Assembly (NCBI RefSeq): GCF_042682525.1
Contig: NZ_JBHUHP010000030.1
Location: 1 to 64,000 of the forward strand
DNA from: Blastococcus_B deserti
GTDB taxonomy: Bacteria; Actinomycetota; Actinomycetes; Mycobacteriales; Geodermatophilaceae
Reading direction: 5' to 3'
Length of the DNA stretch: 64,000 nt
The notes under the pieces were generated by a model. It was not told the origin of the DNA. It did not search any database and saw nothing but the letters and a program-made list of their open reading frames with translations. Positions 29,831-38,577 of the stretch are shown here, in pieces. The first letter of the stretch is position 1. Each line of letters starts with the position of its first letter. The translations under genes were made by a program, and so were the position numbers.

Positions 29831-30871
29831 ATGGCAACGCTCGACCGCGACAAGGCCCTCGACATGGCCCTCGCTCAGATCGACAAGCAGTTCGGCAAGG
29901 GCTCGGTCATGCGCCTGGGCGACAGCCCCGAGGTGGCCATGAAGGTCATCCCGACCGGCTCGATCGCCCTCGACATCGCCCTCGGCATCGGCGGCCTGCC
30001 CCGTGGCCGCGTCATCGAGGTCTACGGACCGGAGTCCTCCGGTAAGACCACGGTCGCCCTGCACGCGGTGGCCAACGCGCAGGCCGCCGGCGGCATCGCG
30101 GCCTTCGTCGACGCGGAGCACGCGCTCGACCCGGAGTACGCCCGCGCGATCGGGGTCGACACCGACGCGCTGCTGGTCAGCCAGCCCGACACCGGTGAGC
30201 AGGCGCTCGAGATCGCCGACATGCTGATCCGCTCCGGCGCGCTCGACATCATCGTCATCGACTCCGTCGCCGCCCTGGTGCCCCGTGCCGAGATCGAGGG
30301 CGAGATGGGTGACAGCCACGTGGGTCTGCAGGCCCGTCTGATGAGCCAGGCGCTGCGCAAGATCACCGGTGCGCTGAGCAACTCCGGGACGACGGCGATC
30401 TTCATCAACCAGCTCCGCGAGAAGGTGGGCGTGGTCTACGGCTCGCCGGAGGTCACCACCGGTGGTCGCGCGCTGAAGTTCTACTCGTCGGTCCGCCTCG
30501 ACGTGCGCCGCATCGAGACCCTGAAGCAGGGCACCGACGCGGTCGGCAGCCGAACCCGCGTCAAGGTCGTCAAGAACAAGGTCGCTGCGCCGTTCAAGCA
30601 GGCCGAGCTCGACATCCTCTGGGGTCAGGGCTTCAGTCGCGAGGGCGGGCTCATCGACGTGGGCGTCGAGCAAGGCATGGTGAAGAAGTCCGGCGCCTGG
30701 TACACGTACGACGGCGACCAGCTCGGTCAGGGCAAGGAGAACGCCCGCAACTTCCTGAAGGACAACCCCGACCTCGCCGACGAGATCGAGAAGCGGATCA
30801 AGGAGAAGCTGGGTATCGGACCCACGCTCGGAAGCCCGGCCGACGCGCCGGCTGCACCCGCCGACTTCTGA
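29831..30871 (+). CDS. recA: recombinase RecA
   Basis: DNA strand exchange and LexA/RecX-linked damage response. The 346-residue product is normal in length with no intein. Walker A is GPESSGKT (about 66-73), Walker B LDIIVIDSVAALVPRAEIEG, and loop L2 lies near NQLREKVGVVYGSPEVTTGG. The ATG at 29831 is the only sensible start; AAGGTGA precedes it. It has a LexA box and a PafBC-type promoter upstream and recX 9 bp downstream, so the two are cotranscribed. Confidence 0.98.
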   Translation: MATLDRDKALDMALAQIDKQFGKGSVMRLGDSPEVAMKVIPTGSIALDIALGIGGLPRGRVIEVYGPESSGKTTVALHAVANAQAAGGIAAFVDAEHALDPEYARAIGVDTDALLVSQPDTGEQALEIADMLIRSGALDIIVIDSVAALVPRAEIEGEMGDSHVGLQARLMSQALRKITGALSNSGTTAIFINQLREKVGVVYGSPEVTTGGRALKFYSSVRLDVRRIETLKQGTDAVGSRTRVKVVKNKVAAPFKQAELDILWGQGFSREGGLIDVGVEQGMVKKSGAWYTYDGDQLGQGKENARNFLKDNPDLADEIEKRIKEKLGIGPTLGSPADAPAAPADF

Positions 30872-30879
30872 GCCGGCCG

Positions 30880-31536
30880 GTGACCGGCGCTCCGTCGACC
30901 CGCCGCCGCGGCCCCGGCCCCAATCGGGGCCCGCGGCGGCCGGCGGGCCCCGGCCGGGAGGAGACGCCCGACCCTGACGTCGTCCCGGGTTCTCCCGAGG
31001 ACGAGATGGGCGATCCGGAGTCGGTGGCCCGGGGCATCTGCCTGCGCGCACTGACCGGGGCGCCGAAGACCCGCCAGCAACTCGCCGATCTGCTGGCCCG
31101 GCGCGGCGTGCCCGACGACGCGGCCGAGACGGTGCTCGACCGGTTCGTCGAGGTCGGCCTCATCGACGACGCCGCCTTCGCCCGCGCCTGGGTGACCTCC
31201 CGCCAGGCCGGTCGAGGCCTGGCTCGGCGCGCACTGACCGCGGAGCTGCGCGCGAAGGGGGTCGAGGTCGAGGTCGCCGCGGCCGCGGTCGAGGCGGTCG
31301 ACGACGACGACGAGCGCGCGGCCGCCCGGCGGCTCGTGGAGCGCCGGCTGAGCGCCATGCGCCGTCTCGACCGGGCCACCGCGACCCGCCGGCTGATGGG
31401 CATGCTGGCCCGCAAGGGCTACAACGGCGGGTTGGCCGCCGCCGTCGTCCGGGAAGCCCTCGACGCCGACGGTGCAGCCGACGGTGCACCAGACGACGCC
31501 TACGAAGGGCTCGACGAGGACAGCCTCCTGCCCTGA
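30880..31536 (+). CDS. recX: regulatory protein RecX
   Basis: Inhibitor of RecA filament growth, 218 residues. The helical RecX repeats start near residue 50 (VARGICLRALTGAPKTRQQLADLLARRG) and run to about 195 (RLMGMLARKGYNGGLAAAVVREAL). The first 40 residues are a Pro/Arg/Gly-rich extension. The GTG at 30880 lies 9 bases after the recA stop; an internal ATG at about 31006 would remove the extension. Coexpression with recA is the usual arrangement. Confidence 0.92.
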   Translation: MTGAPSTRRRGPGPNRGPRRPAGPGREETPDPDVVPGSPEDEMGDPESVARGICLRALTGAPKTRQQLADLLARRGVPDDAAETVLDRFVEVGLIDDAAFARAWVTSRQAGRGLARRALTAELRAKGVEVEVAAAAVEAVDDDDERAAARRLVERRLSAMRRLDRATATRRLMGMLARKGYNGGLAAAVVREALDADGAADGAPDDAYEGLDEDSLLP

Positions 31537-31591
31537 CCCGATCGGCCCGCTGGAGGGCGAGACCCCCTGCGGGCGTACCCCCGGACCTGGC

Positions 31592-33352
31592 TCAGGTGGG
31601 GTCGGGGTCCTTCGGACCCTGCCGGGCTCCGGTGCCCGGCACGAGCTCGCTCACGCCGCCGTACGGTTCGTGCCGCCGGCCGGCGTGCGCCTCCGCGTCC
31701 AGCCGGTCGCGCAGGTGCGGGTAGTGGGCCTCGAAGGCCGGCCGCTCCGACCGGATCTTGGGGATCTCGACGAAGTTGTGCCGCGGCGGCGGCGAGGACG
31801 TCGCCCACTCCAGCGAGTTCCCGTGCCCCCACGGGTCGTCGCGGAGTGCCAGACGCCCGTACTTCCAGGAGTGCACCACGTTGTAGAGGAACGGCAGCAC
31901 CGAGCTCCCCAAGATGAACGCCCCGATCGTCGACACGAGGTTCAGCGCGGTGAACTCGTCCGTGGCCAGGTAGTCCACGTAGCGGCGCGGCATGCCCTCG
32001 TTGCCCAGCCAGTGCTGGACGAGGAAGGTCGTGTGGAAGCCGATGAAGGTGAGCCAGAACTGCAGCTTGCCCAGCCGCTCGTCCATCATCCGGCCGCACA
32101 TCTTCGGGAACCAGAAGTAGATGCCGGCGTAGGCGGCGAACACCACGGTGCCGAAGACCACGTAGTGGAAGTGCGCCACGACGAAGTAGCTGTCGTTGAC
32201 GTGCCAGTCCAGCGGCGGGCTGGCCAGCAGCACGCCGGTCAGGCCGCCGAGCAGGAAGGTGACCATGAAGCCGATCGAGAACAGCATCGGCGTCTCGAAC
32301 GTCAGCTGGCCCCGCCACATCGTGCCGATCCAGTTGAAGAACTTCAGCCCGGTCGGTACCGCGATCAGGTAGGTCAGGAAGGCGAAGAACGGCAGCAGCA
32401 CCGCACCGGTCGCGAACATGTGGTGCGCCCACACCGCCAGCGACAGGAACCCGATGGCCATCGTCGCCCCGACCATGCCCTTGTAGCCGAACAGCGGCTT
32501 GCGGCTGAACACCGGGATGACTTCGGTGACGATGCCGAAGAACGGCAGCGCGATGATGTAGACCTCGGGGTGGCCGAAGAACCAGAACAGGTGCTGCCAC
32601 AGCATCGGCCCACCGTTCTCGTCGGAGAAGACGAGGGCGCCGAGGTTGCGGTCGGCCAGCATGCCCATGATCGCCGCGGTCAGGATCGGGAAGGCCACCA
32701 GGATCAGCAGGCTCGTGACCAGCGTGTTCCACACGAAGATCGGCATCCGGAACATGGTCATGCCCGGCGCGCGGAGGCAGACGATCGTGGTGATGAAGTT
32801 GACCCCGCCGAGGATGGTGCCGAGGCCGCTGACGGCCAGGCCGGCGAACCACAGGTTCTGACCGGCGCCCGGCGAGTGCACGGCGTCGGAGAGCGGGGCG
32901 TAGGCGTACCACCCGAAGTCGGCCGCGCCGCCCGGCGTGATCAGCCCCGACACCACGATGAGGCTGCCGAAGAGGAACAGCCAGAACGAGAGGGCGTTCA
33001 GCCGGGGGAAGGCGACGTCGGGTGAGCCGATCTGCAGCGGCATGACCAGGTTGCCGAACGCGAAGAACAGCGGCGTCGCGAACATCAGCAGCATCAGCGT
33101 GCCGTGCATGGTGACCAGCTGGTTGTACTGCTCCGGCGACAGGAACTGCAGGCCCGGCTGCCCCAGCTCGCCCCGCATGAGCAGCGCCATGACTCCGGCC
33201 ATGATGAAGAAGCCGAACGAGGCCGTCATGTACATCAGGCCGATCGTCTTGTGATCGGTCGTGCGGAGGATGTTCGCCAGCCGGGAGCCCTTGGCGGCGA
33301 CGTGGGCGGGGCTCGGCCGGCTGACGATCGGCTGGGGGGCGATCGCGGTCAT
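31592..33352 (-). CDS. ctaD: cytochrome c oxidase subunit I
   Basis: Catalytic subunit of the aa3-type terminal oxidase, 586 residues with 12 predicted transmembrane helices. The ligands are visible: heme a histidine in MHGTLMLLM near residue 80, HPEVY near 261 (copper-B histidine and its cross-linked tyrosine), HH in AHHMFATG near 308, and the two histidines of HFHYVVFG near 394. The ATG at 33352 begins MTAIAPQPIVSRPSPAHVAAKG; longer in-frame starts have no homologous look. It stands alone, without ctaC/ctaE, as is usual in actinobacteria, downstream of the glutamate importer. Confidence 0.95.
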   Translation of the reverse strand: MTAIAPQPIVSRPSPAHVAAKGSRLANILRTTDHKTIGLMYMTASFGFFIMAGVMALLMRGELGQPGLQFLSPEQYNQLVTMHGTLMLLMFATPLFFAFGNLVMPLQIGSPDVAFPRLNALSFWLFLFGSLIVVSGLITPGGAADFGWYAYAPLSDAVHSPGAGQNLWFAGLAVSGLGTILGGVNFITTIVCLRAPGMTMFRMPIFVWNTLVTSLLILVAFPILTAAIMGMLADRNLGALVFSDENGGPMLWQHLFWFFGHPEVYIIALPFFGIVTEVIPVFSRKPLFGYKGMVGATMAIGFLSLAVWAHHMFATGAVLLPFFAFLTYLIAVPTGLKFFNWIGTMWRGQLTFETPMLFSIGFMVTFLLGGLTGVLLASPPLDWHVNDSYFVVAHFHYVVFGTVVFAAYAGIYFWFPKMCGRMMDERLGKLQFWLTFIGFHTTFLVQHWLGNEGMPRRYVDYLATDEFTALNLVSTIGAFILGSSVLPFLYNVVHSWKYGRLALRDDPWGHGNSLEWATSSPPPRHNFVEIPKIRSERPAFEAHYPHLRDRLDAEAHAGRRHEPYGGVSELVPGTGARQGPKDPDPT

Positions 33353-33626
33353 GCCGCGCCCCGCTCTCCCGCGCTGCTGCACCCCATGGGTCCCCGGCGG
33401 GGACCTCCGACACTGCGGGACATGAGCGGCCCCCGGTCCTCTGCGCTCGGCGCACGCCTGCGGATCACCGCCGCTCGCCGTGCTGGGAGCGGCAACGCCA
33501 TCGTGGCGCATCCGGGCGCGGAGGGAAACCCGGCGGAGCAGCGGCATCGTCCCCCGCGGGGACCCGTGCGCCGACGGCGTCAGCACGAGGGGAGCAGGCG
33601 CCGGTCCGTCGCCGACCCGGGGTGGG
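33353..33626. other. gene-free stretch upstream of ctaD
   Basis: These 274 bases between gluD and ctaD should hold the ctaD promoter and a gluD terminator. A short inverted repeat, CGCCA-TCG-TGGCG (33496-33508), is the only structure noticed. No gene is supported. Confidence 0.4.
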
Positions 33627-34529
33627 TCAGCGGGGCGGAAGTACTCCTCCGCCGCCGCCCATCTGGACGTCGGCGGGCAGCTCGACCTCTGCCGTCGCCG
33701 CCGCCTTCGTGCTCCGCCGGGTCCGGCGCTCGACGTACTTGGCCAGCTGCGACAGGAGCACGTTGACCAGGATGTAGAGCAGGCCGGCGCCGACGTAGAG
33801 CTGGAACGTGTAGATGTTGCCGAACCGGAAGTTGAAGAACTCGACCAGGCCGCGGGCTTCCCGCAGCAGCTCCGAGTAGCCGACGATGAAGCCCAGTGAC
33901 GAGTCCTTGAGCAGGACGACGAGCTGGGCCACGAGCACCGGCAGCATCCTGCGGACCGCCTGCGGCAGCAGGATCTGCATCATCACCTGCGACTTGCGCA
34001 TGCCCAGGGCGAAGGCGGCCTCCCGCTGGCCGCGGTCGACCGACAGGATCCCGGCCCGGAAGATCTCGGCCAGCACCGCCATGTTGTAGAGCGTGAGGCC
34101 GAGCACGAGGGCGCCGAACGCGCTGATCGGCACCCCGACCTGCGGCAGGAACAGGAAGCAGAAGAAGATCAGCACCAGCAGCGGCACGGCACGGAAGAAC
34201 TCGACCACGGCCCCGACGGGCCCGCGGAGCCAGCCGTGGTCGGAGAGCCGGCCGAACGCCAGCAGCGCCCCGAACACGGTGGCCAGCACCATGCCGACGA
34301 CCGCCACCTGCAGCGTGCGCACCAGGGCCCGGCCCAGCGCCTGGGGGACGCCCGCGGCCGGGTCGAAGAGCACCGCCCACCGCGCGGGGTCCAGCTGCCC
34401 GTTGCCGTTCAGTCGCCAGAGGACCACGCCGATCAGGGCGAGGACCAGCACCGCGCCGACCGCCGTCCCGAGGCGGATCCGGCGTCGGGCACGCGGCCCG
34501 GGGACGTCGAACAGGACGCTGGCGCTCAT
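33627..34529 (-). CDS. gluD: glutamate-type ABC transporter permease GluD
   Basis: Inner-membrane permease of a polar amino acid importer, 300 residues, with the EAA loop visible as REAAFALGMRKSQVMMQILLPQA and five or six transmembrane helices. The ATG at 34529 overlaps the gluC stop (ATGA). Compared with gluC it has an extra N-terminal segment of about 60 residues, which is usual for GluD, and a charged C-terminal tail with a Gly run. It is the last gene of gluABCD. Confidence 0.9.
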   Translation of the reverse strand: MSASVLFDVPGPRARRRIRLGTAVGAVLVLALIGVVLWRLNGNGQLDPARWAVLFDPAAGVPQALGRALVRTLQVAVVGMVLATVFGALLAFGRLSDHGWLRGPVGAVVEFFRAVPLLVLIFFCFLFLPQVGVPISAFGALVLGLTLYNMAVLAEIFRAGILSVDRGQREAAFALGMRKSQVMMQILLPQAVRRMLPVLVAQLVVLLKDSSLGFIVGYSELLREARGLVEFFNFRFGNIYTFQLYVGAGLLYILVNVLLSQLAKYVERRTRRSTKAAATAEVELPADVQMGGGGGVLPPR

Positions 34530-35179
34530 CGGACGATGGCCAGTCGACGCTCCAGCACGCGGATGCCCCAGGCGGAGGGCAGCGTGATGATCAGGTAGCC
34601 GATGACGACGGCGAGGAAGACCGCCAGCAGGCGGTCGGCGTTGACGTTGCTCAGCCGCTGCAGCGAGGCGGTCAGCTCGGTGACGCCGAACCCGGCGGCG
34701 ATCGAGGTGTTCTTCGCGAGCGCGATCCACACGTTGCCCAGCGGCGGCACGACGGTGCGGAAGGCCTGGGGGAGGACGACGGTGCCCAGGCTCTGCCGGA
34801 AGTCCAGTCCCAGAGCCCGGGCGGCCTCGGCCTGACCGGGTGGGACCGCGTTGATGCCCGAACGGATCGCCTCGCAGACGAACGCCGCGGTGTAGAGCCC
34901 CAGGGACAGGACCGCGGCGACGAAGCCGCTGCCGATGACCAGGTCGATCTGGGGGAGCCCGAAGACGAGGAAGAAAAAGACCACCGTCAGCGGGGTGTTG
35001 CGGAAGGTCTCCACGTACAGGGTGGCCAGGCCGCGCAGCGGGCCGACCGGGCTGACGCGGAACGCGGCCAGGAGCGTGCCCACGACCAGCGCCAGCAACC
35101 CGGAGAGCACCGACAGCGACAGCGTGGTCAGGAACGCCGAGCGCAGCAGGTCCCAGTTGTCGGCCACGAAGCCGATCAC
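34526..35179 (-). CDS. gluC: glutamate-type ABC transporter permease GluC
   Basis: Permease of 217 residues with the EAA loop as QAEAARALGLDFRQSLGTVVLPQA and the HisM/GlnP-type N-terminal signature ETFRNTPLTVVFFF. The GTG at 35179 has a strong GGAGGGAGG sequence upstream. It pairs with GluD to form the transmembrane channel. A 14-bp hairpin separates it from gluB, and its stop overlaps the gluD start. Confidence 0.9.
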   Translation of the reverse strand: MIGFVADNWDLLRSAFLTTLSLSVLSGLLALVVGTLLAAFRVSPVGPLRGLATLYVETFRNTPLTVVFFFLVFGLPQIDLVIGSGFVAAVLSLGLYTAAFVCEAIRSGINAVPPGQAEAARALGLDFRQSLGTVVLPQAFRTVVPPLGNVWIALAKNTSIAAGFGVTELTASLQRLSNVNADRLLAVFLAVVIGYLIITLPSAWGIRVLERRLAIVR

Positions 35180-35209
35180 GGTGTCCTCCCTCCGATGGGT
35201 CGCGGGGAT

Positions 35210-35250
35210 GCTGCTGCCGGCGGGCGGAGGGCCGCGCCGCCGGCAGCAGC
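35210..35250 (-). terminator. intra-operon hairpin between gluB and gluC
   Basis: A perfect 14-bp stem (arms 35210-35223 and 35237-35250) with a 13-nt loop lies between the binding protein gene and the first permease gene. It is well placed to be a partial terminator or RNA stabiliser that keeps binding protein levels above permease levels. Confidence 0.65.
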
Positions 35251-35258
35251 GGTGGTGC

Positions 35259-36152
35259 TCAGTACCGGTCGACCTGCGGCGGCTCGGGAGCCTCCTCGCC
35301 GGTGATGGCGCCCGCGGTGCGGTCCCACGCCTCGGCCCACGAGCCGTTCTCGAAGGACTCCTCGAGGACGTCGTTGATGAAGTCGCGGAACTCGTCGTCG
35401 CCCTTGGCCAGGCCGATGCCGTAGGGCTCCTCGGTGAACGGGTTGCCGACGAGCTCGAAGGCGCCGTCGCTGCCCGCGACCAGGCCGGTGAGAATGACGT
35501 TGTCCGTCGTGACGGCCTGCACCTGGCCGTTGGCCAGCGCGTCGGCACACTTGGAGTACACGTCGAACGTCGTCAGCTGGGCCTCGGGGTAGTTGTCCCG
35601 GATGTTCTGCGCCGGGGTCGAGCCCTCCACCGAGCACACGGTCTTGCCGGCCAGGTCCTCCGGACCCTCGATGCCCTCGGGGTTGCCCTTCGCCACCATG
35701 ATGTCCTGGCCGGCGATGTAGTACGGCCCGGCGAAGTCGACGACCTGCTTGCGGGTGTCGTTGATCGTGTACGTCGCCACGACGATGTCGACCTGGCCGT
35801 TCTGGATGAACGGCTCCCGGTTGGCCGAGACGGTCTCGACGAACTCGATGCCGTCCTCCTCGATGCCCAGCTCGGCGGCGATGATCTTGGCGATCTCGAC
35901 GTCGAAGCCCTCGGGCTGCTGGGTCTGCGGGTTGCGCAGGCCGAACCCGGGCTGGTCGAACTTGGTGCCGACCGTGATCGTCCCGGCCTCGTTGAGCTCG
36001 GCCATCGTGGTGCCGGCCTCGAACTCGACGTCCTCGGCGACCTCGGCCGTGTTCTCCGCCGCCTCTTCGGCCTGGTTGCCGGCCTCGCTGGCACAGCCGG
36101 CGAGGACGAGGCCGGCCACGGCCGCGGTGGCGGCGTAGCGGGTGATGCGCAT
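35259..36152 (-). CDS. gluB: glutamate-type ABC transporter substrate-binding lipoprotein GluB
   Basis: Extracellular binding lipoprotein of 297 residues. The signal peptide ends with a lipobox, VLAGC, so C20 is the lipidation site. An Ala/Glu-rich spacer (about 22-45) precedes the family 3 binding domain, with FDVEIAKIIAAELGI and the segment VQAVTTDNVILTGLV. The ATG at 36152 has GGAAGGA upstream. Glutamate or a similar acidic or polar amino acid is the likely ligand by operon type; specificity is not proven by sequence. Confidence 0.92.
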   Translation of the reverse strand: MRITRYAATAAVAGLVLAGCASEAGNQAEEAAENTAEVAEDVEFEAGTTMAELNEAGTITVGTKFDQPGFGLRNPQTQQPEGFDVEIAKIIAAELGIEEDGIEFVETVSANREPFIQNGQVDIVVATYTINDTRKQVVDFAGPYYIAGQDIMVAKGNPEGIEGPEDLAGKTVCSVEGSTPAQNIRDNYPEAQLTTFDVYSKCADALANGQVQAVTTDNVILTGLVAGSDGAFELVGNPFTEEPYGIGLAKGDDEFRDFINDVLEESFENGSWAEAWDRTAGAITGEEAPEPPQVDRY

Positions 36153-36175
36153 GAGCGGTCCTTCCATGGGGACGG

Positions 36176-36931
36176 TCAGTGGTTGAGGATCTTGGACAGG
36201 AAGTCCTTCGCCCGGTCCGACTGCGGGTTGGTGAAGAAGGTCTCGGGGTCGGCGGACTCGACGATGCGGCCGCCGTCCATGAACACCACCCGGTTGGCCG
36301 CCCGGCGGGCGAAGCCCATCTCGTGGGTGACGACGATCATCGTCATGCCCTCGCCGGCCAGCGAGGTCATGACGTCGAGGACCTCGTTGATCATCTCGGG
36401 GTCCAGCGCGGACGTGGGCTCGTCGAACAGCATGACCTTCGGGTCCATCGCCAGGGCGCGGGCGATGGCGACGCGCTGCTGCTGCCCGCCGGAGAGCTGG
36501 GCCGGGAACTTCTCCGCCTGGGCGCCCACGCCGACCCGGTCCAGCAGTTGGCGGGCCCGCTGCTCCGCCTCGGCCTTCGACTTCCCCCGCACCTTGATCG
36601 GCCCCAGGGTGACGTTCTCGAGGATCGTCTTGTGCGCGAACAGGTTGAAGCTCTGGAACACCATGCCGACGTCGCTGCGCAGGCGAGCCAGCGCCTTGCC
36701 CTCCTCGGGCAGCCGCTGGCCGTCGATGGTGATCTCGCCCTTGTCGATGGACTCCAGGCGGTTGATGGTCCGGCACAGGGTCGACTTGCCCGACCCGGAG
36801 GGCCCGATGACCACGACCACCTCGCCGCGGGCGATCTCCAGGTCGATGTCCTGCAGCACGTGCAGGTCGCCGAACCACTTGTTGACGCCGGACAGGCGGA
36901 CGAGCGGTTCTCCGTTCGGACGGCTGGTCAC
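36176..36931 (-). CDS. gluA: glutamate-type ABC transporter ATP-binding protein GluA
   Basis: Cytoplasmic ATPase of the importer, 251 residues. Walker A is GPSGSGKS (43-50), the Q-loop MVFQSFNLFAH, the signature LSGGQQQR, Walker B VMLFDEP and the switch histidine in VVTHEMGF. The GTG at 36931 is chosen over the ATG at 36952 because TAGGGT lies 7 nt upstream and the resulting N-terminus matches the family. It is the first gene of the operon; a 19-bp palindrome lies just upstream of its promoter. Confidence 0.93.
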   Translation of the reverse strand: MTSRPNGEPLVRLSGVNKWFGDLHVLQDIDLEIARGEVVVVIGPSGSGKSTLCRTINRLESIDKGEITIDGQRLPEEGKALARLRSDVGMVFQSFNLFAHKTILENVTLGPIKVRGKSKAEAEQRARQLLDRVGVGAQAEKFPAQLSGGQQQRVAIARALAMDPKVMLFDEPTSALDPEMINEVLDVMTSLAGEGMTMIVVTHEMGFARRAANRVVFMDGGRIVESADPETFFTNPQSDRAKDFLSKILNH

Positions 36932-36938
36932 CCCAGGG

Positions 36939-36944
36939 ACCCTA
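36939..36944 (-). promoter_or_regulatory. -10 hexamer of the gluABCD operon
   Basis: TAGGGT on the minus strand ends 7 nt before the GTG at 36931. Confidence 0.5.
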
Positions 36945-36963
36945 AGGGCCACGGGGGACGACG

Positions 36964-36982
36964 CGTGATCGCGGCGATCACG
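36964..36982. promoter_or_regulatory. 19-bp palindromic candidate operator
   Basis: CGTGATCGC-G-GCGATCACG is a perfect inverted repeat with a one-base centre. It begins 20 bp upstream of the gluA -10 hexamer, covering the expected -35 area, and lies 83 bp before miaB. A dimeric repressor or activator site is likely; the regulator is not known. Confidence 0.55.
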
Positions 36983-37065
36983 AAGGCGTAACGAAGGGGC
37001 CGGTTGCGGGCCGGAATCCCGGCTCCCCCGGGGCCGGGACGGCGCGCCGTACCCTCGCTGCTGTC

Positions 37066-38544
37066 ATGAGCAGCCCAGCCCAGGCCCCCGTACCGCGCAC
37101 CTACCGGGTGCGCACCTACGGGTGCCAGATGAACGTCCACGACTCCGAGCGCCTGTCCGGCCTGCTCGAGGCCGCCGGCTACACCGCTGCCCCGGAGGGC
37201 AGCGACGCCGACGTCGTCGTCCTCAACACCTGCGCCGTCCGGGAGAACGCCGACAACCGGCTCTACGGCAACCTCGGCCACCTGCGACCGGTCAAGGACG
37301 CGCACCCCGGCATGCAGATCGCCGTCGGCGGGTGCCTGGCGCAGAAGGACCGCGGCGAGATCGTCCGCCGCGCACCGTGGGTCGACGTCGTCTTCGGCAC
37401 GCACAACGTCGGCTCGCTGCCGGCGCTGCTCGAGCGGGCCCGGCACAACGCCGAGGCGCAGGTCGAGATCGCCGAGTCCCTCGAGGACTTCCCGTCCACG
37501 CTGCCGGCGAAGCGGGATTCCGCCTACTCCGGCTGGGTGTCGATCAGCGTCGGCTGCAACAACACCTGCACGTTCTGCATCGTCCCGGCGCTGCGCGGCA
37601 AGGAGAAGGACCGCCGTCCGGGCGAGATCCTGGCCGAGGTCCGGGCGCTGGTCGACCAGGGCGTGCTCGAGGTGACCCTGCTCGGGCAGAACGTGAACGC
37701 CTACGGCGTGGAGTTCCGCGACCGCGGCGCCTTCGCCGACCTGCTCCGCGCGACCGGGGCGATCGAGGGCCTGGAGCGGGTGCGGTTCACCAGCCCGCAC
37801 CCGCGCGAGTTCACCGACGACGTCATCGAGGCCATGGCCGGGACGCCGGCGGTCTGCCACCAGCTGCACATGCCGCTGCAGAGCGGGTCGGACGAGGTGC
37901 TGCGCCGCATGCGCCGCGGTTACCGGCAGGAGCGCTACCTGGGGATCATCGACCGCGTGCGCGCCGCGATGCCCGACGCGGCGATCACCACCGACATCAT
38001 CGTGGGCTTCCCGGGCGAGACCGAGGACGACTTCGAGCAGACCCTCGACGTCGTCCGGCAGGCGCGCTTCGCCAGCGCCTTCACCTTCCAGTACTCGAAG
38101 CGGCCGGGAACGCCGGCGGCGGAGATGGACGGCCAGCTGCCGAAGGACGTCGTCCAGGAGCGCTACCTGCGGCTGACCGCGCTGCAGGACGAGATCAGCT
38201 GGGCCGGGAACCGGGCGCAGATCGGCCGGAAGGTCGAGCTGCTGGTCGCCGCGGGGGAGGGGAGCAAGGACGCGCAGCGCGGCCGGTTCTCCGGGCGGGC
38301 GCGCGACGGCCGGCTGGTGCACTTCACGGCGGCCGACGGCGTCCGGCCGGGCGATGTCGTGGAGACCGTCGTGACCCAGGCGGCGCCGCACCACCTGGTC
38401 GCCGACGGCCCGCTGGTGTCCCACCGCCGCACCCGGGCCGGCGACGCGAGCGAGGAGGGCGTCACGCCGTCGACACCGGGGGTCCTCCTGGGCATGCCGC
38501 GGATCGGCGTGCCGGCCCCCCTGACGGCCGCCCCCACCTGCTGA
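37066..38544 (+). CDS. miaB: tRNA-2-methylthio-N6-dimethylallyladenosine synthase
   Basis: Radical SAM methylthiotransferase acting on A37 of tRNAs after MiaA, 492 residues. The UPF0004 cysteines are in TYGCQMNVHDSE, LNTCAVREN and VGGCLAQ; the radical SAM triad is C164, C168 and C171 in GCNNTCTFC; a TRAM domain ends near residue 450. The last 40 residues are a low-complexity extension. The ATG at 37066 lies 10 nt after a TACCCT hexamer, so the leader is very short. miaA is 3.8 kb away on the same strand. Confidence 0.95.
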   Translation: MSSPAQAPVPRTYRVRTYGCQMNVHDSERLSGLLEAAGYTAAPEGSDADVVVLNTCAVRENADNRLYGNLGHLRPVKDAHPGMQIAVGGCLAQKDRGEIVRRAPWVDVVFGTHNVGSLPALLERARHNAEAQVEIAESLEDFPSTLPAKRDSAYSGWVSISVGCNNTCTFCIVPALRGKEKDRRPGEILAEVRALVDQGVLEVTLLGQNVNAYGVEFRDRGAFADLLRATGAIEGLERVRFTSPHPREFTDDVIEAMAGTPAVCHQLHMPLQSGSDEVLRRMRRGYRQERYLGIIDRVRAAMPDAAITTDIIVGFPGETEDDFEQTLDVVRQARFASAFTFQYSKRPGTPAAEMDGQLPKDVVQERYLRLTALQDEISWAGNRAQIGRKVELLVAAGEGSKDAQRGRFSGRARDGRLVHFTAADGVRPGDVVETVVTQAAPHHLVADGPLVSHRRTRAGDASEEGVTPSTPGVLLGMPRIGVPAPLTAAPTC

Positions 38545-38553
38545 CCCGCGGTT

Positions 38554-38575
38554 CAGCTTTCGGTACCGAAAGCTG
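38554..38575. terminator. perfect 22-bp palindrome, bidirectional terminator
   Basis: A fully self-complementary sequence centred on GGTACC lies between the convergent stops of miaB and the DUF349 gene. As RNA it gives a 9-bp stem with a GTAC loop in either direction. Confidence 0.65.
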
Positions 38576-38577
38576 GA

